A stretch of DNA of 64,000 nucleotides from the NCBI RefSeq assembly GCF_001632365.1, contig NW_024468510.1:643600-707599 (forward strand), written 5' to 3'. This DNA is from Laetiporus sulphureus 93-53. Its lineage: Eukaryota; Basidiomycota; Agaricomycetes; Polyporales; Laetiporaceae. The notes beneath the pieces were generated by a model. It was not told the origin of the DNA. It ran no database searches and worked only from the letters and a program-made list of their open reading frames with translations. The number at the start of each line of letters is the position of its first letter. Positions within the stretch are counted from its first letter, which is position 1. Both the position numbers and the translations under genes were made by a program. Positions 32,908 to 46,602 of the stretch are shown here, one piece after another.

Positions 32908-34052
32908 TCAGAATTGCGGATGCTTTCGGCACAGTCTGACAATCCGTGTGCGCTTCACCTCATCCCGTTCCGGACCGAAATATCTTATCGTCTCGAAGCT
33001 CCAGTGAATACTCTCAACCACCCAATATTCCATTGCCATCACGAATTTGGTGACGATCGCGTCCATGACAGGGCCCCACGATGGCAACTGTGCCATGTCC
33101 TTTTGGAAATCATTCATGAGCTTCCTGAAGTACTCCTCGGAGAGATCTGAAGCGGTGTGGAGGTCGCAATTCTCCGCCTTCATGAGTATCGTCATGATAT
33201 TGTTGGTTGTGTGGCCCATGGCTTGCTCTACGTTGTATGAATAAACTGCAAGGCATTTGATCAAGTCAGAAGATATCAATTACCTAAGGTTAGCTTACGT
33301 TTGCCAGACACACCATGTCAACGGCCGAGAGATGCATTCGCATCATCACGGGATGCTCGAAGACTTCATCGGGTAGGTCGTGCCCCAACACGAAACCGAA
33401 CAGTCCAAAGCAGAAACGAACAGCGCTATTCTCTCTACGTAGCGCGGCCATGTACCGCTCGAAAGCGAGAGCTTCGTTGCGTTCCCTAACTTTAGCTTCT
33501 AAAGCAGCGGCAGCGATATAATGCTTGCAGTGTTTCAGCAAACGGCGATGGTTGGCAGGCATATCATATTCTTGAAGCCGCCTGCTGAGACTATAGCCAA
33601 TGAATATCAGTGAATACACGATGCAGTCTGAACGCGAGTCTCTAACTTACTCCTTGCACGTTCTTGCCCAGATAGAATCGTTGTTCCAATGGGGGTTCTG
33701 CAGCGCGTTCAACAAGACGTGACCAGTCGAATAAGCGTCCTCAAGTTGCGGTCTGTTGATCGCTGATGGCGTCCATGGTGAAGGGGACGTTGACCAAGTC
33801 GAAGCATATGCGCAGCTCTTTCGCGCTTGCGTACGGATAAGTGTATGCACAGAGTAGCTCGCTGGCGCTGTGTTGAAAGAATGCATACTTGCGATCTGGC
33901 ACAAGTCGGAAACCGTCCATCCACCAGGCAGCATGAAATGCTCGGGAATAGAAGGCATGGTGAATGCAGACAGCGCGTTCTTGTTATGGAGTGGATAGGA
34001 CGAAACTTTGGACGTAGTAGACGGTTTGAGAGGCGACACTGGGACGCGCCAT
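32908..34052 (-). pseudogene. Sesquiterpene synthase (class I terpene cyclase), apparently decayed
   Basis: Fungal trichodiene/protoilludene-type terpene cyclase, which would cyclise farnesyl diphosphate. Recognisable blocks on the minus strand: FRLVPDRKYAFFQHSASELL, CAYTYPYASAKELRICFDLV, the aspartate-rich site NVPFTMDAISD, DAYSTGHVLLNALQNPHWNN, RRLQEYDMPANHRRLLKHC, DLPDEVFEHPVMM, AVDMVCLAN, YSYNVEQAMGHTTNNIM, and the RY region FETIRYFGPERDEVKRTRIV. Three defects are visible. A frameshift lies between DAISDQQT and EDAYSTG with no room for an intron. The first metal site reads DAISD where relatives have DE at its start. At the NSE site the intron joins AAC directly to TTTATTC, so the Asp codon is missing and the frame breaks. 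The 5' end is unresolved. Confidence 0.75.
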
Positions 34053-36682
34053 CTTATATGCCAGGCCTCCGTCCCATTTCCTGTGAGCGTTTCAGTATGC
34101 CCTCCGATGACGATGGGCATATGCTGGCTACACCGCGAGTCAATTCCCCGATGTCGGACGTGCAGTGGATCCCACCCGCGTCCGGCGCCCGTGCGCTCTC
34201 TAAGAGCTACCTTCGGTAAACGGACCAGAGTACGGTCAATTGCTTGATGCAAGATAGGTATCTCTCCCAACAACGGCCGTCGAGTTGTCGATGTTGATCA
34301 ACTTCTGGGACAGATAAGTGCGCGGTCCGCATCCATCGCCGCGCAATAGTACGTCAACTGCCTATCATACAGTTAATTTGGTCAGACGTCGGCGCTGGAA
34401 TTTTGCGTCCCAAAACCCATGTCACCGAATGCAGAATGTACATCAAGCTTCCATACTAGCAGCAGGGCTGATGTCGTTGCCCATTCAAGAGACATATGTC
34501 AGTGGAGACGGCGAATTGGGGGATACCCGTACCTCGGAACTCATCAACGCCGATGGAAGGCCTGTCCGTCGCCTTCCACCAAGATCCAGCAAGATCCGCT
34601 TGACTGCAGAAATGGGCCGAAACACGCCGTCGGTGAACGAATATCGGAGTGCGTTGCCGTGTCAAGCACAAGTCCGAGCTGCTTTCGTAGCCACCACTTC
34701 CTCCATGCCTGTAGTATCGATCAAGACACATGCTCGATTTGTTGCCAAAAGAGATCGTCACAACCCCTTTACGACGTCCGTCGTCTGTTTCACGTTAGTG
34801 TAGTACACCCGCGGCGCAAAGTAACATGTTCCGCAAGCCCGCTCCTCCTCTAATCTAGATGCCTTGAGAGCCAATCTCTCGTCCAAGTTGCTATGAGTGC
34901 TATGCTAGTGAGGTCATCCGCAAACGGCTCACAAGGCAAGCGCACAGACAAGCATTTCTGTAACTGTACGAAATGAGCGTTTTGTCATCCGAAACGGTGC
35001 CCATTCGCATTGATAGCCTTTAACGTTTAACTCTCCACCGGTTCGAAACAACTCGGCGCGATCTGGAGTTAGATCCCAATCCTATGCGCTGAACATCTGT
35101 AACAGAACACTCCGTACCATGCGTATATTTTTACGTCAGCGCTCCGCAGCACTGGATGAAATGGACAAAGCATATTCCACATAGTCACAAGGCAGGATGA
35201 CATAAACGGCACATCAGTGTCTCTGAGCGAGAGAATCGCCGGGCGAAGCCTTTCACAAATGCACTACGAGGCATCGACCTAACATCGACCCACGTCGATG
35301 CGTGTATAGCAAACCGTGCTTTCATTGCCACAACGGGTGAACTCCGACGCAAGCGGTGATAACGGGTAGCAGAAATAGAGGCGGAACGTGAGTCACCAAA
35401 GCATCATTAATTTTTTGATGTGCTTGTCTCCTTGGGACCGCACACTATCGTGTGGACTGTTTCGCCCTTGCACCGACAGAAGATGAACGCTTAGTCTATG
35501 CTGTGCACTGGAAGGCATCAATGTCGAGAGACTACATACCATTCGATGGACAGAGATCAGATGTTTTGGCATCGTACGCTTGGCCGCTTGAGAGGAGATC
35601 GTCACCAAGCCTCAATTAGTACGGTTCTTCCAAGCATACCATAGCGAGGTGCATTGCAGATGTGCTCGATTTCCGCTACACAAAGACGCCTAAGGATGGG
35701 GTGTGAATATCACAATATCCGGTCCCCTCCTTGTATAAATTACGAAAGATCGGCATTCAGTGAAACGATGGCCATCGCAAGCCGCAGCAGTCGACCGGTA
35801 AAACGTAAGGCCCACCTCGTTTAGCTGACTGCCGACAAGGCGGTGATACTGTGACAATTATTGTGAGTGCATTGTTGTAGAGTAGTTCTTTCGCTAATGA
35901 GCAGTTGAGCCATCGGATGGCTACTCGGCGACCTACAGCTCAGACGGTTACTTGAGCGTCGAAGACGATGCACCGCACTGTAGAAAAAGAGGTGCCTCTT
36001 TGTCAGTAAGCAAACCTGTGAACGTATAGTGTGCGATCGACGTCGCATCGACTTGAATCTGAGTTCGGATCAAGATATCTGATTTTTGAAACGTTGAAGC
36101 TTGAAGCTTGAAGGGCGGGTGGAACAGCCTTGTGTTCGTTGATTGTAGATTTCTCACGCCCAACGCGTGTGTATTGCGTAGTACCTCGTTCCAGATGTCT
36201 TGGCATGTAATGGCTTTGGACTCAAACATAAATTTAAACCACTTGTCAGAATTGCCCCAGCATCGACTCGGCTACCTGCAGCAGGGCAGGAGTGGTTTAC
36301 TCTAGTGCTCGGTAACATTCTCGAACCAAGCCCAGTCTTCAGATGGTTGAACGCGGTCGAAATCCAGATTAGATGGTGAAATCCGCACTCAACCTTGCCG
36401 ATAATGTCCACAATATAGTTCAATGTAAATTGAAGTTCGAGCCGTCGGCGACGTGTTTGAGCACACGAGATCATGTGATCGAGATCGCGAGTTCCACGTC
36501 GATCGCATCGCACACATTGAGCGCCTAGCTAACGCACCAGCTTCAGCTCACTGGACACTCATTCATACTCATTTTCCACTCTAACTTGGCAAAAGGCGGC
36601 GGTCTACATACTCTGGGAGAGCGGCACATATTTCTCTCTTGCTCAAAAGAGCATAATACACATTACATTCTGTACTACTTTC
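34053..36682. other. Long gene-poor intergenic region
   Basis: About 2.6 kb without a supportable gene. The longest open frames (34318-34803 plus, 34456-34761 minus) show no family wording. No terminal repeats or tRNA boxes were recognised. The last 100 bp before 36683 are the leader of the EDEM gene. Confidence 0.45.
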
Positions 36683-39600
36683 ATGAAGTGGCCCACGTAC
36701 TGGCCGAAGGTCGCTCTTTCTCTCCTTATTATCGGCCTCGAGAGTCACAGGTGGACCCATGACTATGCGTTTGCGTTTGTGGAAGGCACAGGCTGGACAT
36801 CAGCCAGGAAAACAGACGTAAGGTGCGCTCGTGAGCTGTTCCACCAGCGTCAACGGGGCTGTAATTCCTAGCAGAAACCAGGTCCGTGCACTGTGGTACC
36901 ATGGGTTCGAGAGCTACATGCAGTATGGTGAGGCTCCATGTATTATTTACTTGACCTTGGCTCAGCCGTTTACTACAGCATTTCCACTTGACGAGGTTGG
37001 AGGACTTCTTTCCTCTGCTTGTTTTGGCCGACTCATATTGTGAATAGCTGGCACCACTTACGTGTTCAGGCAGGGGACCTGACTGGGAAAATTCGTGCGT
37101 CCGACAATCTTATCGGCGAATCAAATTAACGCTTGTGTTGCAGAGCGAACATAGCCCAGAACGATGTCGCCGGCAACTTCTCTGTAACTCTGATCGATGC
37201 CCTGGACACTTTCGTCGTTCTGAACGATCCTCCAGGATTCGAAGCCGCTGTGCGAAATGTGATTAACCACGTCTCTTTTGACGTGGACACCAGGCCGCAG
37301 GTGTTCGAAACGACTATTCGCGTACTTGGTGGACTACTTTCCGCACATTTATTTGCGAACCAAACTGGGCAGCCATTTCATTTGCCTTGGTATCATAATG
37401 AACTCCTTGCCATGGCGTATGATCTCGGCGAGAGGTTGTTACCTGCGTTCCAGTCACCAACCGGTATACCATACGCGAGGGCAAGTTCTCAGTGACAGAG
37501 GGCGTTAAACACAGCTGACTTGTACAGACAGATCAACCTCAGGCATGGCATGTTAAGGGGTGAAACAATAGACACATGTGGGTCGTTCGTTATGGAAGGA
37601 TGGGACGTTTCATGATGTACGCGTGTAGGCACCGCCGGCGCAGGATCGCTAATTCTCGAATTCGGCACATTGAGTCGACTAACCGGAGATCCACGCTTTG
37701 AGGAAGCAGCCTACAAGGCATTCTTTGCTTTGTGGAACCGTAAATCAGACATTGGTCTTGTGGGAAACACCATCAATACATGGACTGGGGTGTGTGAGCC
37801 TTCAAGCTAGTTTTGCCTTTTTTCTATATCCTGATCCAATGCTACATCACGCTGGACGTCAGGCGTGGCAATACCCAGAAACGAGCAGCATTGGAGCAGG
37901 AATCGACTCATTTTTTGAGTATGCGTTGAAGTGGTACATCATGAGCGGTGAGTCGAGGCGTTCCTTTGATGATATGCATCTGTGCTATGCATCCTCATCA
38001 CACTACGGCTGCTGCAGGAGAAGTCGAGTTTTTAGATGTTTGGCAAGATGCATATGCCGCTGTAATGCGCTATGCGAGGGCTCCCGACGGTTTCTGGGTA
38101 CGTATAAACCAAATGTACGGAGGGATATTGTCGTCTGATTGCTTCTCTAGTATCGCAGCGTGAATATGCACACAGTATGAGTCTTCGCATAGCACTCCCT
38201 ACGAAGCCCTGACGCACCGCCCAGGGTGATCTTGCTTACTACACGTTCGACTCGCTGTCTGCCTTCTGGCCTGGCCTCCAAGTCCTTGCGGGAGATGTAG
38301 AGAATGCAATCAAGTCGCACCTGACATGTACGTGTTACTACCTTGCCCTTCTTTGTTATATTGCCCTCATGTACGTCATACGTCGAGTAGATTGGAATAT
38401 CTGGCGAGGCATGTCAGGGCTGCCTGAGATCTGGGATATGAATTTTCGCAAGCCCAGTTCCAGACAATATCCTTTGCGACCAGGTACATATCGGCATTCC
38501 TCTAACCCGCTGCTAGTCGCTCATCCGAACGCATCCTAATTAGAATTTGTTGAGTCTACCTGGTATCTATATCGCGTACGCCTATGCGCATATTCTCGTG
38601 TGCAGGCAGCTCATGCCTAGCCACTAGGCCACTCGTGACCCGTTCTATCTTGACGTTGGAGGCCGGATCCTGTATGACATCACAACGCGGGCTAAGGTCA
38701 AGTGTGGCCTTGCTTCAATCAAGGATCTGCGCTCAAACGCACAAGATGACCGTATGGAGTCGTTCGTGCTCTCCGAGACGCTGAAGGTGGGCGCATCATG
38801 CCTTCAGCTGCTCGCATAACTCTGAATATCGAACTTAGTATCTGTACCTGCTATTCGACGAGAACAACCCTATCCACAGAGATGACTCCAATTACGTCTT
38901 CACGACGGAAGGCCACATCTTGTGGCTGGAATCCGAGCTGCTCAAGCCCTTGTCGCCCGTGCGCAGAAAACTACGTAGCGCCGAGCACCACCAGTGTTCT
39001 GCATATGAGCCGCCGCTGGTAGCCTATGACGACTGGAAAGGGGAGACGGGCCTCACAGGCGGGATTCGCGCGCGAACCGACGTCGAATATGTACGAGAGC
39101 TCATAGGCGTGCGGCCATCTGACCAAGATATGAAGCGATGGTCTCCAAACGGCTGGTGTGAAGTGCCGGCGGTGACGCTATTCGTAAGTGGACAGCTCTC
39201 CAGTCGTCTTCGAAGCTTGATCTTCTAATTGACGGACCCCAGTCATACGACTTCATTTTGTCTCCTGGAGGTCAGATTGTTCCGGAGGATCCACACCCTG
39301 CGACGAACAAGTTGAGCACCGCCCCGGATGGGTACATCCTGCATAATGTCAGTGGAATAAGAGCTCATGTTGTCAGTCGACTCGATGGGAAGGGTTACGA
39401 CGTGACGAAGCGTGAGTGGCCTTCCGTCATTTGTCAGCACTCGTAACTGACCGGTCCTGCTAGTTGGTCCATATGCAGTCAAGACAGGACAAACCGTCTA
39501 TGTCAGCGACCCCGAACTGAAGCTCACACCTTTAAATGCCAAAGGAGCCCTCGATCATGAAGGAAGCTCACGCATCCCGGAGGTCGATCTACGCTTCTAC

Positions 39601-40206
39601 GTGGAGTATGTTGATGCGTTGCTGTTCGTGCAGGCAGTAGCGAACGAGATGACCACCGACGTGACCGTTACGGCGTCGACAGCCCTGTTCGGTGGTGACC
39701 CTACAGCCTCTGCTCCACCATCAGGGGAACCAACGTTGACGTTCGGTCACGGGGCAGGTGTGAGGCTCGTACGAGAGTCGGAGAACCCTTACGGGTGTCT
39801 ACCCTACACCCGGACATTCGACGATGAAGCTGTCCTGGTAGACCGTGGAGAATGTACCTTCCTGGAGAAACTCGTCTCGGCACGGCTTGCAGGTGCCTCA
39901 GGCGTGGTTGTCCTCAGTGATGAAGACACGAGCATCAATCCGTCTGCGGACGCGGCGGACCTTGAGGCTGTGGACGACTTGGTTCATGACGCCGTCATTG
40001 TCGTTCTGAGGCGATCGGTTGGGAATGTCGTATCCGCGCTGTTTGATGCTGCCGAGGAGTTCGGGCTAGGACAGGTCATGGTTGCCGTAGAGCCTCAAGC
40101 CCAACCGACTACGGACCATATAGGAGATTTGAACGACTCCAAGGACATTAGTCGTGTGCTGTACCTAAACGGATACCCCCTCATGAATACGAGGCTAGTC
40201 GTCTGA
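36683..40206 (+). CDS. MNL1: EDEM/Mnl1-type alpha-1,2-mannosidase (GH47) with PA domain
   Basis: Trims mannose from misfolded glycoproteins in the endoplasmic reticulum and marks them for ER-associated degradation. The N-terminus ([20 protein letters not shown]) looks like a signal peptide or anchor. GH47 blocks follow across many small introns: [46 protein letters not shown] sequence, [119 protein letters not shown] and [18 protein letters not shown]. The C-terminal exon (about 39500-40206) holds a protease-associated domain ([32 protein letters not shown]). No KDEL-type signal is seen; it ends MNTRLVV. Confidence 0.9.
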
Positions 40207-40276
40207 GACCACCATGTAAAAACGATAGGATATACTTACATGTTGTTAGAGGGATCACATTAGCTATAAAGCATAA

Positions 40277-40993
40277 TCAATCCGCCTTCACTAGGGAATA
40301 CACTGGTGAATCGAGTTGCTCCCCTCCTTTCAGGAACGGCAATTCAATTACAAAGAGATATTCAAGGATCTTCCCTCCTCGTTGAGTGACCAGTTGACCG
40401 GCTGCCTTCGCTGATCCGCCTTTAAACAAGGCGTGAGCGCAAGACCTCCACTGAATCCATCTTAACGTACCAGTAGCGATGAGATCATCTACGACGACCA
40501 CATTTTGGCCAGGCTCAATCGCGTCGGCTTGCATTTCGAAAGAGTCCTGGTATATCTAGCTCAGCATATGAAGTTACAATAATTTCCAGAGGCTATTCAC
40601 CGAGCCATATTCTTTCTCATATGTCGCGGTAACGCATTCGCCGGGCAGCTTCCCCCTTTTCCTGACGGGAACGAACGCGGCGCCCAATCTCATGGCGATG
40701 ATTGGGCCCAAGAGGAACCCGCGCGCATCAAGACCGACTACCACATCGATCTTCTTGGAGGGCGACTGTGGGATCGTCTGGGATGTAAGATGGTGCACAA
40801 AATGCGTAATTAGCGTCTCAAAGGCAAGCGGGTTGCGGAGGATCGGGAAGATGTCCAAAAACACGATGCCCTGCCGAATTCAAAGAAGTTGAGCTGCAAG
40901 ATTATACACGTCTCCCATGAATCCCTTCCTCACCTTCCTGGGGAAGTCAGGGTGAGCTCTCAGGAGACTTCTTAAGTACTCAACGTCCGCCAT
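40277..40993 (-). CDS. APT1: Adenine phosphoribosyltransferase
   Basis: Purine salvage enzyme making AMP from adenine and PRPP in the cytosol. Exons: MADVEYLRSLLRAHPDFPRK, GIVFLDIFPILRNPLAFETL (through about 40574), and EDSFEMQADAIEPGQNV with the PRPP-binding signature NVVVVDDLIATG, then GSAKAAGQLVTQRGGKILEY and a stop at 40277. VVGLDARGFLLGP and PVRKRGKLPGE are the other family motifs. The start ATG at 40993 gives the standard length of about 180-190 residues. The linker after VTATYEKEYG is joined across an intron near 40545-40605. Confidence 0.93.
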
Positions 40994-41354
40994 GAAGGGA
41001 GACCCGATACAAATTCAGTCGAAGGTAAGGGAACAAGTAGAGATCATGATCGGCAGGAAAATTTGTAGTTATTGATCAAAGCAGGCATATGTATGCGAAC
41101 GCCGGGCACATTCTCAGCTGCGCGTGCGCACATGCATCGTCAATCACCATGCTCAGTGTTGATGGTCTTATTCAGAGAAGCGCCTCATGAGCATCCGTTG
41201 GCCTTTGCTCATCAGTTGCATCCCATAAAATGATCGGGTAGATCCATTGACGTCGATGAGCATGTTCAATTGGACTTCATGAACGTGCATAGATAGTCAT
41301 ACCCGTATGTAATAGAAAAGAAAGCATGCATGATACAAGGTGACAATGGAAGAA
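40994..41354. other. Intergenic region between APT1 and eS1 genes
   Basis: Promoter of the adenine phosphoribosyltransferase gene (-) and 3' flank of the eS1 gene (-). No gene seen. Confidence 0.5.
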
Positions 41355-42354
41355 TTACACCGTATCGAGGATCTCCGGCTCCTGGAAGTCCTTCACAACC
41401 CGCGTGCCCGTCTCCTACGATCGAGAATACAACATGAATGCTCAGAGAAGAGTCTTCAATAAAATGAGACATTGCACTCACATCTGTCGACTCGCCGTGT
41501 AGCTCAAGAAGTTTCAACATGTCGAACTTTGGTGCCTTTAGAATCTTCGCCTTGTGGACATAGACGTTCTGAAGAGGGTAGATGCCGCGAGTCGCTTTCT
41601 CAATCTCGCGACCGATCGCCTCCGGCACGAACTTCTGAACGAGCTCCTTCAAGTCGCACGATGTTGCTTCCCGCGTAATAATGTCAAACATTTTCCGTCG
41701 GATCTCGCGGATCTGGCTCGTTTGCGCGTACGTGGTCTTGCGGACCTGCGCAGGGCGCTTTCTGGTGAAGCCAATCGCGAAGAGACGAAGGAGGTAGCCG
41801 TCGGTCGTCTTGACATCAACGTGCGCCTCGATGAGAGTTTGCCACTTGCGCACAAGCGACCGGATCTTGTCGGAGGTGAACGACATGCCATGGAAGTTTG
41901 TCAGGCAGTTCTTGCCCTGGACCTCGTCAATCCTGAGCTTGATCTTGCGGAATGCCTGCTCTTCATCGTTGTTCAGATCTGCAAGTGAGACCTCGACGAT
42001 GCGACCCTTCAGCGAGTCATTGGCGTTTTCTGTCACGACGTTGGCTGAAGTACCAGAGTCGACATTCAGATAACGTACTAAGGCCCTGCGACCGATTGAC
42101 AAGAGTCTTCCCAATGTTGCGCTTCTCAAATATTGATGGCGCCTTGATGTCGTACCAGTCTTGTCAACGATGTCAGAACTACAACACGCACTGCGTGATG
42201 GGACACAACGTACCTTTCCTCGTGAAAGGGTCCACGACTTTCTTCTTGATACCCTTCTTGCCCTTAGACAAACGTTTGTTCTGCGGAAGTCCACGGCATA
42301 AGATTCGAACCTAAACGGAAGATTTCGAACAACACTGACTTTACCGACAGCCAT
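41355..42354 (-). CDS. RPS1: Cytosolic 40S ribosomal protein eS1
   Basis: Small-subunit ribosomal protein (yeast Rps1, human RPS3A). Exon 1 is only five codons (MAVGK) and splices by a GTCAGT donor to [20 protein letters not shown]. Later blocks: [120 protein letters not shown] and [20 protein letters not shown], then by an intron [19 protein letters not shown] with the stop at 41355. Very short first exons with a large intron are usual for fungal ribosomal protein genes. Length about 255 residues, as expected. Confidence 0.95.
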
Positions 42355-42559
42355 GGTGGAATCTTAGGGCCGAAGGAGCGACCTTAGAACAACGAGCGGG
42401 CACAAGCACCGGCACTTGGACGGGCTGGGGTTTTGGCGTGGTTCAGCTGTAGGCGCGCGCACGCTGGGACTGAGTACGCGTGTGGGAATCGCCGGTGGCT
42501 GCAAACTTTACTCTACAGCTATATCGTTTATTCGCACGCCACAACGGGCGTCCCGCAGT

Positions 42560-43340
42560 ATGGCTGCCACCCTCACTCGCTTACAGTTCGAGACAGCGTG
42601 CAAGGCATATATCGACAAGCATAACGCTCGGACGCATGGAGATCTGTCTCTGCAAGCTGTGCATCCAGACAGCTGGACTTGGCATGAACATGCAGTGCGC
42701 CGGATCGTTTGTCTTTCTGTTCACTCTCTCAACGAAGTCAAGTTAGCGCCTCACTTGGGTTACATGTCTCGCTCAGTCCTCATCTCAGTCAACGCCGAAC
42801 CACGATCGTCTCATGAGGACGACGAGGGTTGGTTGGAAGCTCCAGAGACTGTAGATGACGTCGCTGTCTTCAGCGAATCCGACATCGTCACGGCGCGACA
42901 GTCTGTTGTGTACTCTGCGACATTCCAAGTGCCGGCCTTCTACTTCACCATGCACCACAGCAGTACGTTTCTTAGGCTTGTCTTATTCTTTGCATAAGGC
43001 GAAAGCTGCAGCATTACCAGACGGTACACCTCTAACCCTAATGGAAATCGTGAGCTCTCCGCTGCTCCGGTCGTCCTCCATTCTAGGCACCGAAACAACA
43101 TCCTTTGCCGTGAGTGATCCTGGGTCAAACTTTCCGTTGCTGTCTCAAGGTGAACATCCTGTTCTCGGCACGCCCTCCTGGTATCTCCACCCATGTCACA
43201 CTGCGGAGGCTGTGGAAGAGATCATGCTCGAAGTTGAGAGTGTGGGTCTTGCGGAGGAAAGCAGGCTACAGCGGTGTATCGAGGCATGGTTCACGGTACT
43301 CGGGCAAATGGTGGACCTTGCACCCGGCAGTGTCCCGTAG
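42560..43340 (+). CDS. ATG10: Autophagy E2-like enzyme Atg10
   Basis: E2-like enzyme that conjugates Atg12 to Atg5 in autophagosome formation. The N-terminus MAATLTRLQFETACKAYIDK starts the Atg10 fold; GYMSRSVLISVNAEPRSSHE, YSATFQVPAFYFTMHHS and PLTLMEIVSSPLLRSSSI follow. The active-site motif is LHPCHTAEAVEEIM (HPCxT, catalytic Cys near 43193). An intron at about 42960-43010 joins the HHS and KAAALPDG exons, and another probably removes 42700-42755. The stop is at 43340. The start at 42560 was preferred to in-frame upstream ATGs because they add a long unconserved leader. Confidence 0.85.
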
Positions 43341-43727
43341 GATGTCCAGTAGAGTACATATGTACAGTGCGGGTGCTTGAATTTCATGATCCGTAATAGC
43401 CAGATGTCCTTGGCGTTTGTTCGGGGAAGAGGCGTGCCCCGCATCCGGCCACTTGGACAAGCGGTGCGCGGCGCACCGACGCATGATTCTTGCAGTCCGA
43501 CCAAGTCGGTCATGGGACTCATTGGCCGACAGTCTTTATAAGAGCGTCCGCCGACGATGAAGAATCGCCTCACTCTGTCCACCAAGCGTTGCACGATTGC
43601 TTGTCGAAGCCGCCGTCCTTCGTCTGAGTAAATACAGTCGTACGATTGTAAAATTCCGATCATCGTCTGGCGATTGGTCGGCGTTCCCCACATCCAGTCG
43701 CTATAAAGCTGCAAAATCCCCGACGAA
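43341..43727. promoter_or_regulatory. Promoter region of the thiolase gene
   Basis: The 387-bp gap holds no gene. A TATA-like CTATAAAG lies about 27 bp upstream of the thiolase ATG at 43728; at that spacing it may lie within the transcript, so it is only a candidate. Confidence 0.35.
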
Positions 43728-45255
<1,528 letters not shown>

Positions 45256-46602
45256 GATTGGGCCTTTGCGGGTATCTATGTTATTTGTTCTGATCCCTAT
45301 TGCATCCGACATGGTGTCAATTTCATGATACGCAATGGATATGCTTTATTGGAACAGCGGATATTGCTTGAACAGACAATAAAGGCGCGCGTCTCCTCGG
45401 AGTGAACACACATTAATTCACGCGAAATTACGTTGCTCCTCCGTGGCCTTCGCAGTACCTATGACTACTGCATCACTAGTTGCAGATGTGGTTCTGAGAA
45501 CACCAACTTCATTTCTGCGGCAACAACCTGTTCTCGCTTATAGGGAGGATAGTCAAGCATTTAGTACGTAGCTAGAACCCTAATGGTCTGGACCTGTATT
45601 CACGACTATTAAACAGCGCAGGAGTGTGAGTCCAGGTCCCTGAACAATAAGGAACGTGAGCTCCTAGTTCTTCTGCCTGGCAAATGTTTCAGATATGACC
45701 TGACATCCCGTGGCGCTTCGTTTTGATCGGATGCCCGGGAGCAACGGGCCAGTGGGTTGGTTCGCATAACAGCTTGACTACCCTGATATCCAGTTTCTTC
45801 CATGCATGACCTCAAATCGAGACACATAGCCGACATTTCATGCTGAAACATCAGTAGTTTCGTATCAGATGCGAAGCGATTTGGCCTTGTGATGGCTATG
45901 TCGGAGAAGAGCGGCGTTCATAATTTCATTCGGCCGGAACACCTTGCGGCTAGCTGCACGGTAGGTGGCAATGATGACCTCTAGAAAAGACACATGAGTG
46001 GATCGACGCTCTCTCCAGTGTTCATGAGCATGCTTTATAGGGTGCTGTACGACGCCACTAACATAGCGTCTACTGCCTCCCCGCTCCCATGCGGATGTGC
46101 GCCTTTACTCGCAGACACGCCGTTTACAATTGGAGGAACGCGCTCGCGGACACGCGCCTCCAGGTGTGTGTCTATCCGCGCTTTGCCTACTTTCTGCCTT
46201 TACAAATCATGTCGCTCTCAGAGCGTTGTGACACTCTATGGGAATTATGACACTGCGATCGGGAGAACGCATTCCAGGATATCGGGAGCTTAAACTAATC
46301 GCGATGAGCATCGGGCCTGGGCCGACTAATACCCCTGATATGTTCGGCGATCCAATTCGCTTAACCATTATGTTCCGTTGAAAACTCCCCTGCCGGCCAT
46401 ACAGGCCAGGCAGCATCTCCGATCCAGAACGGCTTAGACCAAGACAACAAATGTTCACACACTGTTGACGCTCGGATAGCTTCCTTAGAAGCGTGGTAGA
46501 TGTTCGCACAATATCGCGGCAGTTATAAGAGCCGCAAAACTGGTCGACAAGGCATCTTTCCGCCTCGAATCCTTCGACATCGCCCCCCAGACTTCCACCA
46601 CC
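45256..46602. other. Intergenic region, no gene seen
   Basis: About 1.35 kb. Open frames on both strands (for example 45609-45851 minus and 46207-46743 minus) have no family wording. The last part is the promoter and leader of the P450 gene. Confidence 0.45.

Noticed and set aside
34990..35060. Possible tRNA gene (GGTTCGAAAC resembling a B box)
   Set aside because: No A box at the right distance and no cloverleaf could be formed.
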